From Brachionus manjavacas (taxonomy: Eukaryota; Rotifera; Eurotatoria; Ploima; Brachionidae): a DNA stretch of 64,000 nucleotides. The translations under genes and the position numbers were made by a program. Where the stretch lies: NCBI GenBank assembly GCA_019054805.1, contig JAHQIY010000005.1:2773501-2837500 (forward strand), in the 5' to 3' direction. Below, piece after piece: positions 49,501-61,458 of this stretch (positions are counted from its first letter, which is position 1; each line of letters begins with the position of its first letter). The notes under the pieces are model-generated. The model was not told the DNA's origin. It did no database searches and saw only the letters and a list, made by a program, of their open reading frames with translations.

Positions 49501-52500
49501 ATGCTGATCAAACTTATTGAAGTGATAAAACGTTATTTAAGGTTGCTCAAACAAAAAAACTATCCAAGGTAATAGTTTGAGTTTTCTATTAACTAATAAT
49601 TTAGTAAATATCCAATTCTATTAATTTAATTTTAAAAAAATTTGATAATCTTCTAAGAAGAGTAAGGTTTTAAAAGAAATGATTCTTAAAAATCTTCTAA
49701 AAATCTTGATTTAAACAAGTCATAAAAAGGATCCAAATGTCACTTTAGCATTTAAACATGTATCTGAGTTTTTTTCAAGAAAGTATTTAAATTAAAAATA
49801 AATTTTAGTGGAATTTAATAATTAAGGTTTTATTCTTACTCTTGAGTCTCTGATCTCCTGAACGAATGATAAAATATAAAGTTTTCAAGTATAGATTAAC
49901 AAAAGAAATTGACTTTTTTATTTTAAAAAAACTATCACGAATATTGACAATCATTTTAAATCATCAATCAAAAAAAATATCCGAAATTTGAGACGAAAAG
50001 AAAAACGACTCAAAAGTATTAGATAAAAAGCAAATATCAATTCACGATTATGTTTTAGATTTTAGCTTTTAATTTAAATCTTACAATTTTAAAATAACAA
50101 ATAAACACTTAACGAACTTAAATTTTTAAATTTTATTTTATTTTATACCTTTTAATGACAATAATCGATTTTTTGTTTGACGAGTTTCATCATATTCGTT
50201 TAATTAATTTTGGATATTTGGTAGCCAAATTTTTTGTGTTTCGAAAAATTAAAATTTTAATATCTGAAATTATCATTTTTTATTATTTTAATTTTATTTA
50301 ATTAATACTATGCCTTAACTGGTAAAAAAATTTAAAATTAAATTAATTTCTTCTGTGCAAACACCCTCAATTAAATTAATTTCCCTGATGCTAAAAGAAA
50401 CAAAAATTAACTATTTATGAATAATACTTGATTATTTCATCAGATGAATTTCAGGTATTTTAATAGAAAACATACTAATTATTTATCTAAGGAAAATATT
50501 TGACAAAATAATAAACATTTAAAAATTTTGTATGAAAATAATACCTATAAGATTTAAGGCTGTAAATCCGAGGCAACAGCGTTTATTGGTAAAAATTGTT
50601 GTCAATTAATGCTAATTTTTGTCAGAAATAAATCAATGACGAGATGTTCTAGATTTTAGACACTCAAGCAAAATAAAACTTCGATTTTAAAGATATAAAT
50701 TTAAAAATTAAGCTTTTGATTGAATTGAACAAATTTTGCATATAAAACAAATAAGTAGATAAATAACCAAAGCAATATATATAAACTAAAAAAAATGTTT
50801 CATTTTAAATTTTTTAAAAAATCAAACTAAAATACAAGCGTCAATTGATTGAAATTTTAGCATAAAATGTTTTAAAATAAATTATAAGAGTAAATAACAA
50901 CGATAATAACAATAGAAACAGAAAAAATAACAAAAAAAAAAAAAACAAATTCTTGACTAAATTGCTTCAAAATAATTTCAAGTTTCCTAAAAAAAATTAA
51001 ACATTTACTAAATATTTCGAGATAATTGCTTTGAAGAAAAATTGTAATTGAAAAACCAAGATAGCAAAAAAATTATTAATCTAAGATTTTTCGGATATCT
51101 AGACTATCTTAAATAAAAAGTAAAAGATTATTTTGGTTTTTTGTTTTTAAAATATATTAAAATCAACTAGCCAGCTTAAAATCTGTTTTATTTAGCCGAA
51201 TTGGATTTATTATTGTAAATTGATAACAATTGAATTGCAAATGAAACCAAAATATACTTTTTGAGAAGGCTTTGATGTTTTTGTTGTTGACGCGTTTTGA
51301 ATTATTAATATTGGAATTTTTGTCATATTTTTAAATTTATAATTTATCGAAAAAAAAGTTTTAGAGCTATGTTTTTATTTATAATCAGAATTTTTCCAAA
51401 TATTCATTTTTCATCCATTAATATTTTTTTTATTTTCTTTTTCGATGCTTTTTTTGTTTATTTCAAATTGAACTTTAAATTTCTAAGAGAAAAATTTGAA
51501 AAACAAGTTTAGAATTTTGAACGACAAAAAAGAATCAATTAGTCTTAAAAAGCTTTCTTATTACATTACAAATATAATTTAAAAAATAAATATGCTAAAA
51601 AAATAATTGATGTTCTATTAGTCAAGCTTTTTATTTAGCTAATCCTTAGTTTCAGCCCAAATGAAATCAACTAAAACTAAAAAAAAATCAAAATTGCTCA
51701 AAAATAGTTTATCTAACAGTTTTTCGAAATTTTAAACCTTTCCAAAATTTGAAAAAATATAAATTTAGAAAAAAAAAACACTAAATGGAAAATATTGATT
51801 AATTTTGAATATATTAGCCCTAACAAATGCTCAAAAGATCGAAATTTTTGTCCTAAAATAAATTCAAATTTTTCCAAAAGGGCAAAATTTAGAGAAAAAA
51901 AGGAAATTTAGCTTTTTTAAATGATTTTTATAAACTTTTTTAGAACATATGAGTGAAACAGAAATCTTAACTTTGAAATGAATCCGAGACAAGTGCTAAC
52001 TTGAGCATTTTGCTTGGTTTTTTTGTATCCTAAAATTTAGTTTTAGCAAAGCTATAAAGCTCTGGTGATGCTGACGCAAATATTATGAAACAATTGAAAA
52101 TGAATTAACAAAATTAAATTTTGACTAAATAGACAACTTTTAAAAAAGCTAAATATTAATGAGCAATATTTGTTTTAGAAAATGAAAATCTCTTGTTAAG
52201 TCTAGAATTTAAATTATAAATGATAATTATACGGAAATTTATTAAAAAAGGACGATATATAGATTTTTTTTTGTTTTTTTAAATACAAAAATTTAACTAA
52301 AGACACAGAGAATAGCCCTAATTTTGACAGAAATTTGGTTACTAGCCTAAATAATTAGCTAAATATTAGACAGGGTAAATAAAGACAAGCTCAGTAATAC
52401 CAATAAATCTTTTCTTGATTGCATTTGGTAATATAAAGTCAAAAAGCTGATTAAATTTTCGATAAAGCTTAATTTTATTATTTTTTTGAGCTAGAATCAA

Positions 52501-55500
52501 GGGCACGATTGACTGAAGTTAATATTCATCTAATGAAGAATAGATTTATAATTTTTTCGATGCAATTCCCAAATTAAAACCCCTAATTAAAAATTGCTTA
52601 AATTTAGTTTCGGCAAAATTCTTTTAAACGCAATGCTCATTGTGTTGGAACGGGATATATTCTCCAACAAAAAAATCTAGACGAAAATATATAAGCTGAA
52701 GATGAGGAAATTTTTAAATGATGTCTAATTGAAAATATTTTTACACGTCAAACCTTTACTTTAAGTGGATTTAATTTTCCTCTTTTGATAAATACAAAAC
52801 TGTCAAAAAAAAGACAAAAGAGCTTTGATTAAATTTTTTATGAATAAAGCAAAATTAATTCCTATAAACATTTTGTTTAATTCTTAAAAATGATTTAAAT
52901 TTAATTCTAAAGATAAATTTCGGTTTAATATCTAGATTCTAATTTAAAGTCGCAAATTTTGGGTCCAACCATTAATTTTTGTTAAATCCAACCTAAAATT
53001 AAAAAAGGTTCTTATAATTAAAATAACACATTGCTTGTTCAGCCAATGTTTTATGACAATTTTATTTTTTAAATTCAAAAATATTTTTCCTATAGATTTC
53101 AAAAAATTGATCATTTAAAAAAGTTTTATAAAATTTCATTTTAGTCCGTAAGATCTCAATTTACCTTCAAAAAAAACTCTTAATTGGTTTCATTCGACAT
53201 TTATTTATATATGAAAAATTTATAAAAAAAGGAAATTTCCACTTATTAAAGCGTTAAAAGCAACAAAATTTTTTAATTAAACACTCAACATTTTCATTAA
53301 AAATATTTTTAATTCAACAATTTAAATTTATAATTTTTAACTTACAAATAAGAAAAGTTTGAAAGCAAAAGAAATGCTAAAATTATCTAGTTTGCCATTT
53401 TATTGAACAAATTGCATTTTTTTTTAATTTATGGGCAAACTGTAAATTTAATTTGATATTTAAATATTTAAAAGGTATAGAAAGTTGAGTAAGTTTCTAA
53501 ATTTATTCTTTGAAATTCTTTGAAAAAAAGCTCTTAATAATTAATTGCCTGACAAAGAGATTCGAAATTGTCTACAGGGATTATCAAGCATCATTGCAAA
53601 CAAACCATAAATTATGAATTCTGAATTAAGGCTTTTTTCATGTTTGCACCAATTTATCATGAATTTTCTTTCCTTATTATATTCATCATCAAACATTGAA
53701 TTTGCATATTTTGTTATTTTATTTAAAATATATTGCCCAATTATTGTGTAAATAACTAAATTATATTTATTTAAGAAATTTTACTAAGATTAGAAAAAAA
53801 TATGCTGAAGGATGCATTATGTTTAAATAGAAAATCCTTGTCTAAGCTGAAATCTATTAAAAAAACAGCCTTAGGAAAAAGCAGTTCTTACTTTCTTGAT
53901 TGAGATTAGGCCGCTTGATTTCTAATTACCCCATATGAAACCAAATAAATCAAATAAAGTTAAGTGAATTGAAAAAACTTATTGATTTTTAAGCTTTTAG
54001 CATATCTTATTGTTAAATATTTTTATATTGTGAGAGTGTGTTTTAGGTTTTAATAGCTAAGAAAGAAGTTTTGGAGATTGATTGAGAATTAAGAAGGAAT
54101 TCTGTTTGAAAATAAATTTTTGTTAACCAAAATTAGTTTATTTCTGCAAACAATTTTTTGTTCAAAAAAAAACAAATATTAAACAATTTCCTAAACGTTA
54201 AGTTACGAATTAAAAGGTATTAATAATATATAATAAAAATAAAAAATTAATTTAATTTAAACAAAAATGTATTCAAATGCATTTTTTTTATTTAAATAGC
54301 TAGTAATAATCTTATCTTGACCGTAAATCGTAATTAAACTTTAATAAAAATGAATCAATGTCTTCATGTATCTTTATTTATAAAATTTTTTTAAAATCGC
54401 TCTTTAAAATTAAGTGCTCGAATTTCTGGCCTCAATTTTTTAACAAAAAATGTCAAGAATCTCTTCAAGATTGAATTATGTGAGTTTGATTTTATATACT
54501 ATGGAAAATTTTTTAGTGTTAACAAATAAAAAGTAATTTTAAAGCAACTTAAATTAAATTTAAATGCATTAAAATTAAATAAAAAAATCTTAATTTAGAC
54601 AAATAATTATAAAATTAAATTAATGCTACCGTATACTATTGACCTTTTGTAAGTATTGTGAAATTTAGTACTATTTAATAAAAACATTTTCGTTTTATAA
54701 AAATTAAAATTCTAGGCAAAAAATTGCAACAAAGTATTGCATTCAATAAAAATAAAAAATTTTTGTTCAATTTTTACTTAATTGGCAAAAAATGGAAAAA
54801 ACATCAAGCCTTTTCAATAGGGATATTTAAAAAAAATTTTAATACTAATGCAGAGTTTAAAAATAAATCAATTTAAAAATTTTCTAGAATTTTTCAAATT
54901 TTATTTAAGCTAAAGAAAACTTTTTTTAGAGAAAATCCAAAATTTTGATCTAAATCTTAGGTTAACTTCATCATTTAAGTATTATTCTAAAAAAAAATGC
55001 TATTGCTTAGTTTCAATGAAAATTAAAGCCAACAAAATAAACCCAAATCCTGAAGAAGTTCTTAGAGTACTAATCAATCACATACAGTTACTAAATATCT
55101 ATAATTATCGCATTTATTACCCTTAAGTTAAATTATCCATAAATGTCATATTTTCTAAAATATCAATTCCTTTATTTTCAATTCTATTAATTTTCCTTTT
55201 TTATTAATAAGATGATTTTTTATTTTAATAAATTATGCTATAGACATGTTGAAAGCCAAAGGTTTAAACAATGAAAAAAAACCTACTGAGAAAGAATTTA
55301 AAATTTAATATTTAAAACCCAAATGTATAAAAAATTGTAAATTTTCATTCTTACGATAACTAACTTTTAATATTTATGTATATATTTAAATATTGTGCTT
55401 TTAAATTGTTTCAATCCATTTTTATATATGATATAATATTTATAATTTTTTTACACCTTTAAAATAAAATTAATATTAAAAACATCTAATCTAAATAGAT

Positions 55501-56842
55501 ATAAAAAATTGAAGAAAATAAAAATAAAATATTCAAATTCTTTAAAGTTCATCCATTCAAGTTTTTCATACAAGAAATGTTGTTTATACAGAGATATTTT
55601 TTTAATTATTTAATCAATATTTATGAATAAATTTTTTTAATATCATTTTTAATTAGAATTTTTCAATTAGTCAAATAATCAAAATAAACTTCTCTTTTTT
55701 TTAAATTCTTATTTTACCAGCAGCATTGCATGCGTAAAGCCTTTTTATATTCTAAACATCTATCTCATTAGAATATCCCTTTAATGTAACAAACTGAAAA
55801 CTAAATCGCCGAAAATTCAGCTATTTTTTTGAAAATAGCACAAAGATTTTCACTTGATTTTATTTTTTTATACCTTTATCATGAAATGAGGAAAAAATAA
55901 TTTTTAAATAAAATCTTAAATAATTTTTTGAAAATCAAAAAGCATTTAGAAGCCTAAAAAGTAAGAAAATTCTCTTCGAATTTTTTTTAAGTCTTTTTTT
56001 TAGTTTCAAAATAATTAAATTAATAGATCAACAGACCTTTTTTCGAAAATTATTTTTGAAATCAATACTTATTCGATCAATTAATTTTTTCAAAAATTTT
56101 ATTTGAAATTACCAGAAATAGAAATAAAATCTAATAAAAAAAAATACATCAAAATTAATGAATGCTAAGAACTTATTTAACTTTAAAAAATTTGATTTTA
56201 ATTTGTTTACCCAGGAATTTTTTAATTTGATAATTTCAAATTATTCTATGAATTTTTTTTTAAATATTGATTAAGAATTATTAATTTTTTTATTGAGTTG
56301 ACAAAAACTGAATGCTCATTCGAAAATTTGATTTCAAATTCATTAAATAATTTGTTTTGGTTCTGATATAAAATTCTCTAGTATCAGAATTGTATTTTGT
56401 ATATTTGTACCAAGAAAATTATATTACAGAAAAAGTGTTTTAATTCATTGCTCTTCTTTATTTAGTTATTTATTATTACTAATATTATTATTTTTTAGTT
56501 TGAAGTTTACTGCGCTTCATCGGCGACTTAAAAATTAAAAAAAAAGCAAATAAAATATTAAGAAATTAAGTAATTGTAAAATAACTTAATTATTTAAGAT
56601 GATAAATACTGGTCAAATCCACTGGCTTTAACCCAAAAATACTTAGTTGTTTTAAAGGTTTATTTTGTCGGTAGGTTTATTCCTTTCTTTTCTGAATTTT
56701 TTAAATTTCATTTTTATTAGAAGAGTGTTAAAAAAAAATATAAGCCTTAGAACCCTTGACATTAAAGCATTCAAAAAATGATATTTAATTTTTTCTAAAT
56801 TTCTTGTATAATGTATTTTTGTAGTTTTTATATTAAATTATG
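46567..56842. other. Long AT-rich stretch without recognised genes
   Basis: About 10 kb upstream of the first PDE4 coding exon. It may hold PDE4 promoters, 5' UTR exons or long introns, but I see no coding exon, RNA gene or complete transposon, and no ORF above 60 codons lies beyond 46666. Confidence 0.5.
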
Positions 56843-56850
56843 GTGCTATC

Positions 56851-57404
56851 CAGACTTGTTTTTAAGTCACAGTTTTAAGTCTGAGTCAAAAAAATCTAAG
56901 TCAAAGTTATGACTTGACTTTTTAAGTCACATTAATTTGTAATCATAAAAAAAAAATTTCTTTAATTTTTTGTTTGTTGGAGTCACATATTAGGTGACTC
57001 CATTGAGTCACCAAACCAGCATCGTCGTGGAGTCACATAATCGACAAGATCCAAATTTTCTGGTTTTCTAACTGGAGAAATAATAATGTTTTTATAAGAC
57101 CAATTTTAACTGAGCCAAATAGGAGAGTGAAAAGGGTTTTAAAATCTAGACTTAAAAACATTTTTCTAAAGTCTTAAACAAACTTTAAATACAACTTTAT
57201 TTTTCAATTAAAAAATTTCTGATCACAAAAAAATTCCTTTTTAAATTTAATATTTTTGGTCACAAAAATATTAAACCATCTCATTCTGGATATGATATCT
57301 TTGGTCACACACTCGACATGACTCAAATAAATAAATCTAATTATTAAAATTTTTAAAAAATTTTATGTCATTGATTTAAGACTTGTGACTTAAAAACAAG
57401 TCTG
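56851..57404. mobile_element. hAT-type MITE with 8-bp target-site duplication
   Basis: A 554-bp element. The left end is CAGACTTGTTTTTAAGTCAC and the right end is its exact inverse (GTGACTTAAAAACAAGTCTG). The octamer GTGCTATC lies directly on both sides (56843-56850 and 57405-57412). Inverted repeats beginning CAG and an 8-bp duplication are diagnostic of the hAT superfamily. The interior has several GTCAC and AAGTC words but no ORF, so it is non-autonomous. The perfect duplication indicates a recent insertion. Confidence 0.9.
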
Positions 57405-57519
57405 GTGCTATCCATAAGATTAAAGAAAATTTCAGAGAAAAATCGTTTTTTATTTCAAAAGTCAAAGTAATATTTTAGTCAAATTGGACTTTGACTTTTA
57501 AAATATTTTATTTTAAAAT

Positions 57520-58710
57520 TGGTTTGATTTTTTGTGTTTGAATTACAAAATGTATCCAATGTTGAAATAACATTGAAAAAGTGCGATGTTTCAAATATTT
57601 TTTTCAATTTCAAAAAAAAATTAATTTAAAATATTGCAATCGTGAAAAACTTTGTTTTTTAATAAATTTTATAAAGATGATTTTATAATGTTTTTTTTTA
57701 TAATGATGACCCTTAAAGATTGTAGTTTAAAAAACTATCTTCGCTCTGTTTTTCATATTTCATTAATTAAGTATTTGTTAAAATGCACCAAACGAAATTA
57801 AATTATCACTAAAGTCAAAATTGTATTAGAGGGTCTAGTCGCTTAAGGAAACTATGGTTCACCTGTTTCTGGAACAATTCTTGTTCTCAGGTTATTTGAA
57901 CTATTAGTTGACCTTATCAAAAATTGTTCACCTATTTTGAAATCTTTTTATTTAGAAAAAAAGCTTATGTAATTATAAAAAATAAGATAGAATAAATAAT
58001 TACATAGAAAATTTAAAGTTTGGCGGAGTAGGTAAATATTGCGAAATAGATGAATCTATGTCCCCCAGAGTCAAACACTTAAAGGGTGAAAAATTAATCT
58101 TAATTTTCTTTAATTTATATTATATTATGCTGAAAGGCAAAGATTTAAGTATAGAGCGCATTTGGGTATTTGAAATTGTTGAAAGAGTAATACCAAGTCA
58201 ACCAAATCAGAGCAAATGCTAAGCTATTTTTAAAGCTCCTTCAAATTAAAAAAAAAAAAAACATTAACTAATTTTTTTACCAGTTTCGAGAATTAAGAAT
58301 TCTTTTAAATATCTTTATTCAATTTAATCACTTAATTCTATTTTGGTTCACCCAATTATATTTTGAACAAAAAAATTGGATGAATCAATAAATCAAAAAA
58401 CCTGAGAACAAGAATTTTTTGGAAAATAAGTGAACTTTAGTTTACCTAACCGACTAGACCCAGTTTTTCAACAATTGAATAAAAACTTTATTCTAAGTGA
58501 ATTATTTATCTTTTTTTGTATTTATTTTTTATTTTATTTAAATTATTTAACTTTTTATTTTTTTCATTTATTTTTATTCTGAAGGAGCATTTGCTCGGTA
58601 AAAATAATAATAATAAAAAATAAAAATAAAAAAATAATTTTCAAAATTTTTTTCAAATGTTATTTCAACAGTGGATACATTTTGTAATTCAAAAACAAAA
58701 AATTAAACCA
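57520..58710. mobile_element. MITE, TGGTTTAAT family, copy 3, carrying a nested insertion
   Basis: The left end TGGTTTGATTTTTTGTGTTT then GAATTACAAAATG and ATCCAATGTTGAAATAAC, and the right end its inverse, identify the family seen at 21747 and 37173. The left arm retains the AAAAGTGCGATGTTTCAAAT block. At 1191 bp it is more than twice the length of the other copies; most of the excess is the separate inverted-repeat element at 57828-58467. AT flanks both ends. Confidence 0.8.
57828..58467. mobile_element. MITE nested within the TGGTTTAAT-family copy
   Basis: Inverted ends GGGTCTAGTCGCTTAAGGAA (left) and, reversed, GGGTCTAGTCGGTTAGGTAA (right) continue for about 75 bp through AAACTA, GTTCAC and ATTCTTGTTCTCAGGTT in both arms at roughly four matches in five. 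A second GTTCACC-like word recurs inside each arm. There is no ORF and no clear target duplication. It sits wholly inside 57520-58710, so it inserted later. Confidence 0.7.
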
Positions 58711-59549
58711 ATTATTAGTCAAAGTCAAACTTTAACTTCAACTTATAATTTTGATCTATTACAAGATTAATTAATTAATTGTTATTGTTGTCTTTCGAAT
58801 TAAGAAAATTTTGATTTTTCTTTAATTTTCCTGGTAAATGGAAGCGAATTTATCTTTAAATGAGAAAAAAAATAATTTCAGTTATTAGAAATTCGTTTTA
58901 TTTATTTTCAAAGTAAAGAATAAGTTAATTTGGCTTATTAAATACAATCAAAATGTGCTATAATCTTAGAATTGTTAAATCAATTGAAACTTTACGAATA
59001 ATCATATAATATTATTAAATAAAAAACTAAAAAAAACCTTATTTTTTAATTTTATTTAATTTATTTATTTTATCTATTTATTTATTTGTTTCAAAAATTA
59101 CGACCAATTTGGCGATTGTAAAAAAATTAAATATAAAAGAAAAATATTAAAAATAGAAATTTTATAAAAATAAAGACTATTTTTATGTCTATTTTAAGAC
59201 TTAAAAATTACATGCTTAGAAGAAAAAAAAATTACCTAATTACTATTTTTATAATTAAAAATAATTTCATTTTCAACGGCTGTCAATATCGAACACAATA
59301 AATTTAGTAAAAATTACCACAAACTTATATAAAGTAACAACAAAAATTTTATACTTTTATCTCTTTATTTTTTTTCCGAACATATTATAAATAAAATAAT
59401 TTAATCAATGAAAATTTAAACAAAACTATTGAATTTACAACTTTTATCAAATAAATTGCTACTAAAATCTTAAACGCTCCATATTTTTTTTAATTGACAA
59501 CAAATTAAACTCTCATCCAAATAGTTAATGGCTTGAAGTTTAAAAAAAA

Positions 59550-60500
59550 GTGAACATTTTTATGCAATCGTCGATCAGACCAAATCTATTGAAAGGGTAT
59601 CACTCAATCCTGAAGACGAAACTCTTAATGATGAGGAATCATTTCTATCAAAAAGTCTTGCAAAAGTCTAAAAAAAGGATAAGAAGCAAGAATATTCAAT
59701 TTAAACTACCTGAATTTTTCGATTATTTTTAAGGAAATGGATTCGAAAGTTCAAAACGGTGAGATAAACAGGAATTTTTGAGAGTTGAAGAGTTCTTAAT
59801 ATTAAACAAGATGGGATTAGTCGGTGTTATTGTCGGTTCATGAATCAGCTTTGGTTTTAGAATAGATCAATTAAAATCGATGCAAATTCAAAGAATCAGA
59901 GGAGATTCATTCGAATCATCCCGTAATGAAGGCAAGAAATATTTATCGATTTTAGAATCAAAAACTTGGACAACATTGGATGAGATGATCTCTTCGTTAA
60001 ACTCAATTAGAATAGTCAAAGTCAATCGTGAAAATTGGAAACTAAGTTCGTGCACTTGTTCATACTGGCTAAAAAATTATTATTGTTGTGATTCTATAGC
60101 ATGTTGTAACAGGCTTAGTAAGTATTTTTAAAATAAAAAAAAAATCCTTCAAATATATTTATATTAATTTTTTTTGAATTGATGAACTTCAATGATATTG
60201 GCATGGATATACCATTGAACAACAAGCCAAAGCGAGGATCAAAAACGAAAACAAGGCCATGTCTACAACATCAACCAGCGGACTGTACTCAGAACGAAGA
60301 AAATGCCTTACTCGAATCTGAAGAAGATTCGGATAATGAACTTGAACAAGCTCCAACATCATCTAAAAGAGACAGGCGGAATGATGCAGCTTTATCAATA
60401 GAGAATATTTGTAAAAATTGTAAGAACCCAATGAAGAAAATAGAGGTTTTTATTGCCCAAATGGTCGTAATAGGAATAAAGATTAAATTTTTAGTTTTAT
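59550..60500 (+). pseudogene. Mutator-like (MULE) transposase remnant with SWIM zinc finger
   Basis: ORF 59880-60131 ends with NWKLSSCTCSYWLKNYYCCD and then SIACCNRL, the pattern of a SWIM zinc finger (CxC, then CxH) at the C-terminus of MULE transposases; here the final His position is Asp. After a short gap, ORF 60179-60574 reads DIPLNNKPKRGSKTKTRP, like the IPL-K-KRGRPKK segment that follows SWIM in many MULE proteins, then an acidic stretch and a CKNCKNPMKK pair. ORF 59550-59732 may be an upstream piece. The DDE catalytic core is not recognisable, and the frames are separated by stops. Confidence 0.55.
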
Positions 60501-60669
60501 TTTTTTTATTTGTTTTTACTTTACTATTTTCAACTTATTATATTTGTTTATTTGTTTGTTTTTTTTTTTTTTAATCTAAATTAGGAAAAGCAAATTAATT
60601 CAAAAATAAAAATTTAAAAAGTCAAAGTTAACTTTGACAGACTTTAAAATAAATTTTTGACTTTTGACC

Positions 60670-61458
60670 AACTCTGGGAAAATTCCAACAATTTCTTAAT
60701 AATAAAAGTCTCTTTATAATTTATTATAGTTAACTTTGTTAAAAATAGCTTTAATCAAACTAAAAAATTGACATGCTTTATTTTAAAATTTTCAAGGTCT
60801 AAATAAATTTTTTGAATTATTCGTCCTTTTTGTGTTATAACAAATTTTTGATTTGAAAATTATTATTTTTATAATTTTGTTTATTTTTTATACATATTTT
60901 TTTAAGCTAAAATATTGAATGAAAAAAAAATTATTTGATATCTGTTTTATTCAATCAATATTATCATATCTTTAATAAAAAATAAAAATACTTTTGATAA
61001 AAAAAGATAAAAATAACAGCAACAACAACAAAGAAAATCTAGTTAAAAGTATCAATTTATATTTTTGCTTTAAATGCCCAATGTTCCAATATTTTGATTT
61101 TTTAAAGTACAAAATAAGACTATAAATTTAAAGTTTTTTTGTTGGGAAAGAAAGACATTTATAATAAATAAAATTACGGTAAAAAGAAAAAAATCAAGGA
61201 TTGCCCAAAGATATAGTTAAATTAGATTTAAAAAAAAATCAATTTAAAATGTTAAAGCCGTTGATTCATTTGTTGTTAAGTTAAGTTATTTTTAATTTAC
61301 AAGCTTTAACGTTTAATTTCACTTTTTTTTATTCAAATATAAAAAAACATAGTTTGTTCTTCACTTTACGGGAATGCTTTTTAGTTAAAATAAATATTCA
61401 AACAATAAAATTTAAATAAATTTTTCTTTTCATTTCAAAATTTGAATCAGCAAATTGT
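60670..61458. other. AT-rich stretch downstream of the Ser/Asn-rich gene
   Basis: No gene seen. It should hold the 3' UTR of the minus-strand gene ending at 61459; a polyadenylation site was not resolved. Confidence 0.5.

Larger units (their letters stand above)
57453..60669. mobile_element. Candidate Mutator-like element interrupted by nested MITEs
   Basis: A sequence near 57453-57500 (TCAAAAGTCAAAG, then ATTTTAGTC, then CTTTGACTTTTA) has a degenerate inverse near 60614-60668, on either side of the MULE transposase remnant at 59550-60500. I read these as worn terminal repeats of one element of about 3.2 kb, of which about 1.2 kb (57520-58710) is a later MITE insertion. No target duplication is visible. 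The repeats are simple and could be coincidental in AT-rich DNA. Confidence 0.4.
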
